Below, one piece after another: positions 21,949-26,009 of a stretch of 26,009 bases of DNA. The stretch lies in contig JAGVOC010000331.1 in assembly GCA_020052975.1 (NCBI GenBank), forward strand, positions 1 through 26,009. The letters run 5' to 3'. The notes beneath the pieces were generated by a model. The model was not told where the DNA came from, made no database searches, and saw only the letters and a list, made by a program, of their open reading frames with translations. Position 1 is the first letter of the stretch. Every line of letters starts with the position of its first letter. A program made the position numbers and the translations under genes. The stretch is from Desulfobacterales bacterium. GTDB taxonomy: Bacteria > Desulfobacterota > Desulfobacteria > Desulfobacterales > RPRI01.

Positions 21949-23190
21949 TTAAGAATTCTCAATCCATAATTCATAAATTGCCTCATGGATATCACGAATC
22001 AGCATCTCGGCTTTCCTTGAAACGCAACTCTCCCAAGTTTCGTATTTCTCCTTTTTGGTAAACCGTTCCGGTATCCAACAAGCAATTAAATGTCCATTGT
22101 TGCGCTGCTCAAACCATTTATATCGTGGCCGATCTAAGTGGTCCCTTCCATCACCATCATTAGATTCTTTTGAATCCAAAATTTTGCCAGAATACGAAAT
22201 ATTTCTGAATGTGTTTGGATCATATCTAATCTCTATTCTATGTACCATATCCTGATTGATTGGCATTTGCGGTGCCAAATCTTCTACAATCGCCCTTAAC
22301 AAATTGGATTCCATTGTAATATAGGAATCGAGCAATCCGTAGTTTTTTAACTCGGTCACTTTTTCCTTGTGATGTAACACAGCGTAGTGAAGGTCTTCAT
22401 TATAAAGATCGTCTGATATCGATACTGACAAGCCATGCCTGCCTTGTAGATTGTGGTTCAGGATTTCTGCAATTGGTAGTGCTTTCTCAGGATCACTTTG
22501 TTGCACTATTTCTAAGAGCTGTTGATGTACATCCTCTAAATCGTCAATTGATTTTTGTGCCTCCTTTTTCATTTCTAAGAAACCTTCTGGAATGTCGCCC
22601 CACCAATTATCAATTGGTTCTTGGTAAATAATCTCTATGTCTTGCTCAAGCTCGGCGCTTGGTAAAAACCACCGAACGAATGATCTATTCCTTCTGAAAT
22701 CAGCTAGTCTCAATGCTCGCTCCATTCTTTCTAATGAATGACCTGCATGTGTAATTTCATGCTTAGAAGAAGTAAGCAATTTGCGACCTGGTATACGGAT
22801 TTTGCTTTCGACTAGTTCAAAATCAGAAATCATATCCTCTGCCGTGAGTAAGTAACTTTTAGCAAGTTCTTCGCTTCCTGTATGGCAAAGTAGAAAGAAC
22901 TCTTTTCTCAATTCACCATCTGCGTCGGTTATGTAGTCCTGAGGAATATATTGAGTTGTCTCTTTGCTAGCGAAGAATTTAGCTTGCACCACACCAAAAC
23001 ATGGAGCTGTTTGATCGAGAAGGTTTTTCGAAGTCATGCGTCGCTGAATGACAAAATCCGCTCCATTAATATCCACACTTCGTTCGAGAATCCAAAAGCG
23101 ATCAATCAGGAATGCCCTAGTGCGAGCTTCACCAATTGAACCGTTTTGCATAGCTTTCAGCCAGGGCGGTAAATTTTCAGGACTCATCAT
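21949..23190 (-). CDS. DUF4365-like PD-(D/E)XK protein
   Basis: A 413-residue protein whose N-terminal 80 residues have a restriction-endonuclease-like core: GSIGEARTRAFL (E21), INGADFVIQR (D45), then FGVVQAKFF with Q69-x-K71, as in DUF4365/Mrr-type nucleases. The rest (about 140-413) is helical and beta-mixed with no motif I recognise; it ends with a Trp-rich C-terminus. It is the first gene of the nuclease-small protein-ATPase operon. Family assignment of the N-terminus is fairly sure; the target is unknown. The ribosome site is weak and the first ATG (of ATGATG) is used by default. Confidence 0.7.
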   Translation of the reverse strand: MMSPENLPPWLKAMQNGSIGEARTRAFLIDRFWILERSVDINGADFVIQRRMTSKNLLDQTAPCFGVVQAKFFASKETTQYIPQDYITDADGELRKEFFLLCHTGSEELAKSYLLTAEDMISDFELVESKIRIPGRKLLTSSKHEITHAGHSLERMERALRLADFRRNRSFVRWFLPSAELEQDIEIIYQEPIDNWWGDIPEGFLEMKKEAQKSIDDLEDVHQQLLEIVQQSDPEKALPIAEILNHNLQGRHGLSVSISDDLYNEDLHYAVLHHKEKVTELKNYGLLDSYITMESNLLRAIVEDLAPQMPINQDMVHRIEIRYDPNTFRNISYSGKILDSKESNDGDGRDHLDRPRYKWFEQRNNGHLIACWIPERFTKKEKYETWESCVSRKAEMLIRDIHEAIYELWIENS

Positions 23191-23253
23191 AATCCAGGGT
23201 TCGCTTCATTTGAAGGACGGCGAGACAGTTTCGTAAATTTTGCACTCATGGCA

Positions 23254-24198
23254 TTAATCTCGTTCCTTGGTATTTTTCGAACGTACTTGATGAGTCTCTG
23301 CAAGAAATACGGCCAAAGTCGAAGCTGCACCAACAGCCAATTTAGCGTGCCTTGGACTTAGGCCTTTTGAACTTGCAGCTTTGCCATGACCAGTCCCATA
23401 ATGGTTTCTAAGTTCTGCAACTCCTTGAGTGATAGTTGCAAGATTACTTAGCAGTCTTTTAATTGTTTCCGAAGCTTTGGCCTTCTCAGGAATGTCATCC
23501 GGTGTAAGCTCCAGTTCTTTGCAAGTTAATTTGGTGAGCTTGGTGAGATCAGGATTCTTCGGTATTTCCACTTTTCGCTCAGTAAGAATTGTTCTGCAGC
23601 AAGTTTCAACCAACTCTTTGGCTGTCCCGATGGCAAGATCGGGATCGTTATTAATTGCTGCTTCCATCCTTGTGATCTGTTGTGAGACATAGGTTAGATC
23701 CGCACCCGAGAAAGATTCTTTCGCAGCTGAAACCCCGGGCGACCCGGTTATTCCAACATATCTTCCAACGTAAATCGGCTTTCCTGAGATACGCGTTTTC
23801 TCAACCAGCTGGAATCCATCATTCTTAAGATACTCATTGTAGAGCTGCCGAAGGCTTTCACCCTCGACCACATCAGGGCGCACAACTGGATGAATTGTCT
23901 CGCATAGAAAGTTAAGAAATATTTCATTATCGCCATTGAGAAGGTTGAATCGGTCGTCGTAGAAGACCCAATGGTCTTCCCAATCGTAATTGTTTATTCG
24001 GTGCTGGTGAATGTCTCCCGCAGCATTACTGAACCTTCCATCTGTAGAGGGAAGACTGTTTAAATCAAATAATCTCGAAAGGAATTCAGGCTCTTCTAGG
24101 CGACCAGCCCAATTTACTTTTTGAACCAGAATTGCATCAACGACATCGCGTCTTGTGATTTCTGAAATCTTCATCATTCCAACATATCGTAACAGCAC
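23254..24198 (-). CDS. Abortive infection protein, AbiJ-like N-terminus plus HEPN C-terminus
   Basis: A 314-residue predicted RNase effector. The N-terminal half (about 10-140) resembles the AbiJ N-terminal domain (ISEITRRDVVDAI, FLSRLFDLNSLPS, WVFYDDRF). The C-terminal half is the Abi_C/HEPN domain, with the catalytic R-x6-H motif in RNHYGTGH (R264 to H271) and a helical frame around it. Family members are thought to cut cellular RNA after infection and stop growth. An internal ATG (MKISEIT) is an equally possible start. It lies 63 bp upstream of the PD-(D/E)XK gene on the same strand and may share its transcript. Confidence 0.78.
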   Translation of the reverse strand: MLLRYVGMMKISEITRRDVVDAILVQKVNWAGRLEEPEFLSRLFDLNSLPSTDGRFSNAAGDIHQHRINNYDWEDHWVFYDDRFNLLNGDNEIFLNFLCETIHPVVRPDVVEGESLRQLYNEYLKNDGFQLVEKTRISGKPIYVGRYVGITGSPGVSAAKESFSGADLTYVSQQITRMEAAINNDPDLAIGTAKELVETCCRTILTERKVEIPKNPDLTKLTKLTCKELELTPDDIPEKAKASETIKRLLSNLATITQGVAELRNHYGTGHGKAASSKGLSPRHAKLAVGAASTLAVFLAETHQVRSKNTKERD

Positions 24199-24254
24199 GA
24201 TTGCTCAATCTATCTCTCTCTTCCTAACTTAGAACCATCGAGACATATGCGTCT

Positions 24255-24344
24255 TCATTCATCTTCCTCAGGCAAATAAAAACCGGCAAGTTTGCGGGAG
24301 TCGTCATAAGTCATTCCGAGTTTGAGGGCTGAATTTATAACCAT
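24255..24344 (-). pseudogene. Truncated 5' end of a second VirD4/HerA-like ATPase gene
   Basis: On the minus strand, ATG at 24344 opens a 29-residue frame containing ALKLGMTYDDSRKLAGFYLP then EEDE and a stop. It aligns with the first 24 residues of the ATPase at 20222-21583 (SLKLGLTFDNAGELAGFYLP then EED). The nucleotides share GGCAAATAAAAACCGGC (24271-24287 and 21522-21538). Homology stops just before the Walker A region. The rest of this copy is lost, replaced by the genes to its left. It starts 27 bp after the stop of the 206-residue gene, so that gene was probably once in operon with an ATPase. Confidence 0.78.
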
Positions 24345-24370
24345 GCTAATTTATTCATGCACATGAAGCA

Positions 24371-24991
24371 TTATGCTTCATCCCACAGTTCTGCTGCCTT
24401 GGCTTCAGAGAGACTTTTCTTTGTATCATTTATTTTCCTACCTAATGAATAATAATCTTGCAGAAGTCTGCCATAGTCCTGAACTTTTGCTTCTGGCAAA
24501 CCGCTTAGGTCTAGACGGGCAGAAAAACGAACTTGTCCTGGACCCTGGCTTTGCCATGTTGGATAGCTCCCCACAAAATCGAGAAAGCCGTATTCATTTA
24601 GAAGGCTTCCAAGATGGCTAATTACATTTCGGAATGCGATTTCCAAATACGTCTGAGAAGATTGACTCCCATAAATAGCACGACGATCCCAATCTTCTAC
24701 ATGATGTGGCCACTGATCTTGATTCTTAAACTGTTCTTCTACTATTTTTGGCATATTGTCAGATAAAGTTTGCAACTTGGATTTGAGCTCTCTCATTCTG
24801 TCAATGCCTAGCTCCTCAGCTTTCCCGGAATTAGCCTTTATTCTATTTATTACCTCTTCATTAATCCAAGCGGCAGCAGCTGAAGGCATGGCGTCTTTGA
24901 TTTCTAAAAATAGACCGTCCATATTTGACCTATGAGATGCCATTTCTTGTTCGTATTGATTCAGCTCTTGAGAAATATGTTCGCTTTTCAT
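24371..24991 (-). CDS. Helical protein of unknown function
   Basis: A 206-residue acidic protein, mostly helical with likely coiled coil at about 1-30 and 165-200. It has a central Trp-containing patch (DQWPHHVEDWDRRAIYG) and a short strand segment (VGSYPTWQSQGPGQVRFSARLDLSG). No known family. It has a GGGGGAAC ribosome site before the ATG. The ATPase remnant directly downstream suggests it belongs to the same type of module as the intact ATPase operon. Confidence 0.6.
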   Translation of the reverse strand: MKSEHISQELNQYEQEMASHRSNMDGLFLEIKDAMPSAAAAWINEEVINRIKANSGKAEELGIDRMRELKSKLQTLSDNMPKIVEEQFKNQDQWPHHVEDWDRRAIYGSQSSQTYLEIAFRNVISHLGSLLNEYGFLDFVGSYPTWQSQGPGQVRFSARLDLSGLPEAKVQDYGRLLQDYYSLGRKINDTKKSLSEAKAAELWDEA

Positions 24992-25160
24992 CGTTCCCCC
25001 TTGCGAAAAAAACAGATGGATTGAATATGAATATTATCTAAGCCTTCAACTCAGCTCAAGCGTGTTTACTTAAGGGTACTTACGGGCTGTATCTATATTT
25101 TTTGTTAAAGATAATATCTACTCTGGAAAACTCTACGAAATAGGAATCCCGAATTGATGA

Positions 25161-25631
25161 TTATTCATCTTGGACAAAATTTTCCGGACCAAAAGGTAGT
25201 GGCAATAAATGATTTATTGATGTGATAACAATTGATGAAAAGTTCATATTGCTACAATAAATATCTATATCACGACCGACCAATTGAGAGAATTCATAAA
25301 TTATCTGTCGGCATCTTCCACAAGGTGTCACAAAGTTTCCTCCACTGTTTAAAGATGTCCCTCCGACAATTGCAATCGAGCGTATGTCTCTATCGCCCGC
25401 ATTGTTTGCGGCCATAATAGCGCTTGGTTCGGCACATATTGTTAGCCCAAATGATGCATTTTCAATAAAAGTACCGCTATAGATATTTCCCGATATCGTT
25501 TCCACAGCGGCACCCACTAGAAATTTTGAGTATGGATTATATGCATTAGTCGCGGCGTCCTTCGCTTTTTGAAGCAATACTTTCTCACGATTTATTAAAT
25601 CAGATACATCGTTTTTTACTACAGCTGACAT
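25161..25631 (-). CDS. cdd: Cytidine deaminase
   Basis: A 156-residue zinc enzyme of the CDA fold that converts cytidine or deoxycytidine to uridine forms. Zinc and catalytic residues are C66-A-E68 and P103-C104-G-R-C107-R-Q; the substrate loop YNPYSKFLVGAAV (31-43) is typical. The common CAERTAI is CAEPSAI here. The start is the ATG at 25631, after GGAGGCGAGA; an upstream in-frame ATG has no ribosome site. It stands alone, 169 bp from the next gene, in a defence island, so a pyrimidine-pool or phage-related role is possible besides salvage. Confidence 0.88.
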   Translation of the reverse strand: MSAVVKNDVSDLINREKVLLQKAKDAATNAYNPYSKFLVGAAVETISGNIYSGTFIENASFGLTICAEPSAIMAANNAGDRDIRSIAIVGGTSLNSGGNFVTPCGRCRQIIYEFSQLVGRDIDIYCSNMNFSSIVITSINHLLPLPFGPENFVQDE

Positions 25632-25899
25632 TCTCGCCTCCATTTCAAAAAAGTGCACTGGATACACGAAATTCGTTTAAATGGCGATTTTTCACTACAT
25701 TTAGTTTCTATCTGAGGGTTCCCGTCAAGATGATATTTAAGAGGACAATTAGACTGATTGTCGCATATAATGGGTGCTTGCCTATGGATTGTAGAATTAT
25801 TAGTTCTATGGTCTAAGGTTTTATGCTGAATTACGAGCAAACCAAATAATTGGGTGGCAGTAATTGTCTGACAAGGAATTTAAAAGGTTTCGAATACCT
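25632..25899. other. Intergenic stretch before the IS end
   Basis: AT-rich sequence upstream of the deaminase gene; it should hold that gene's promoter. I see no coding region, RNA gene or clear repeat in it. Confidence 0.4.
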
Positions 25900-26009
25900 A
25901 ACCGTGATGTTGCCTATTTCGCCCATGCCGTCCACCCGTTTCGGTGATGCCGTCCACCTACCGGAGCGAAGCGACGCTGGCTTTTATCTTTCTTTCATAG
26001 TGGACGGCA
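25900..26009. mobile_element. IS21-type terminal repeats, element continues past the right edge
   Basis: Two direct copies of ATGCCGTCCACC (25925-25936 and 25947-25958) separated by CGTTTCGGTG, and an inverted GTGGACGGCA (26000-26009) after a GC-rich spacer. Multiple short terminal repeats of this kind are typical of IS21-family (IstA/IstB) elements. No transposase coding sequence lies inside the window, so the family call rests on the repeats. Confidence 0.55.

Noticed and set aside
1..26009. CRISPR array, rRNA or prophage structural genes
   Set aside because: No regularly spaced repeats, rRNA signatures or phage head/tail proteins were seen.

Overview
The window reads as a piece of a bacterial chromosome, probably from an anaerobe. 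A Gram-positive-type lineage (Actinomycetota or Bacillota) is suggested by secreted and membrane-anchored DUF4430 proteins, a group II ECF nickel/cobalt transporter and strong AGGAGG-type ribosome binding sites. There is no rRNA or core gene to fix the taxon. Base composition is patchy: by eye the nickel/cobalt genes (about 1.76-5.06 kb) are clearly GC-rich, while the OLD/WYL pair (14.1-16.1 kb) and the block at 19-25.6 kb are AT-rich. Together with the gene content this points to a mosaic of acquired segments.

Layout. (1) 1-1471, minus strand: an AbiE-type toxin-antitoxin pair, the toxin cut by the window edge. (2) 1567-5116: copy A of a diverged repeat, then a minus-strand NikR-CbiQ-CbiO operon and a divergent CbiM/PDGLE gene, i.e. 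a complete ECF-type nickel/cobalt importer with its nickel regulator, closed by a strong terminator at each end. (3) 5160-8841, minus strand: a frameshifted HigA antitoxin remnant, then a three-gene set (DUF4430 membrane protein, secreted DUF4430 plus alpha/alpha-toroid protein, small DUF6580 membrane protein). The set resembles eukaryotic transcobalamin/intrinsic factor domains plus an ECF S-component-like protein, behind a promoter overlapped by a 21-bp near-palindrome. (4) 9047-11140, plus strand: a winged-helix regulator, a structured intergenic hairpin, an unusual tRNA, a VKOR-family thiol oxidoreductase and a YedF/DsrE-like protein.

The tRNA (10157-10254) is the most striking item. It has the body of a selenocysteine tRNA (8-bp acceptor stem, 5-bp T stem, long variable arm) but a GCA cysteine anticodon and U73, the cysteine-type discriminator base. 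Its neighbours are a disulfide-forming VKOR and a homologue of the selenium-associated YedF C-terminal domain.

(5) 11559-26009: copy B of the repeat, then a dense defence island. It holds a divergent pair of unknown proteins (one with an HNH-like Cys/His pattern), an OLD-family ATPase/TOPRIM nuclease with a tiny WYL-like partner, and a NotI-family restriction endonuclease with C5 methyltransferase and Vsr repair nuclease. It continues with a membrane trio (single-pass protein, SLATT-like 2TM protein, 43-residue proline-rich peptide) and an operon of a VirD4/HerA-like ATPase with a PD-(D/E)XK protein. It ends with an abortive-infection HEPN protein, a truncated second copy of the ATPase gene, an unknown 206-residue protein, a cytidine deaminase, and IS21-type terminal repeats running off the right edge.
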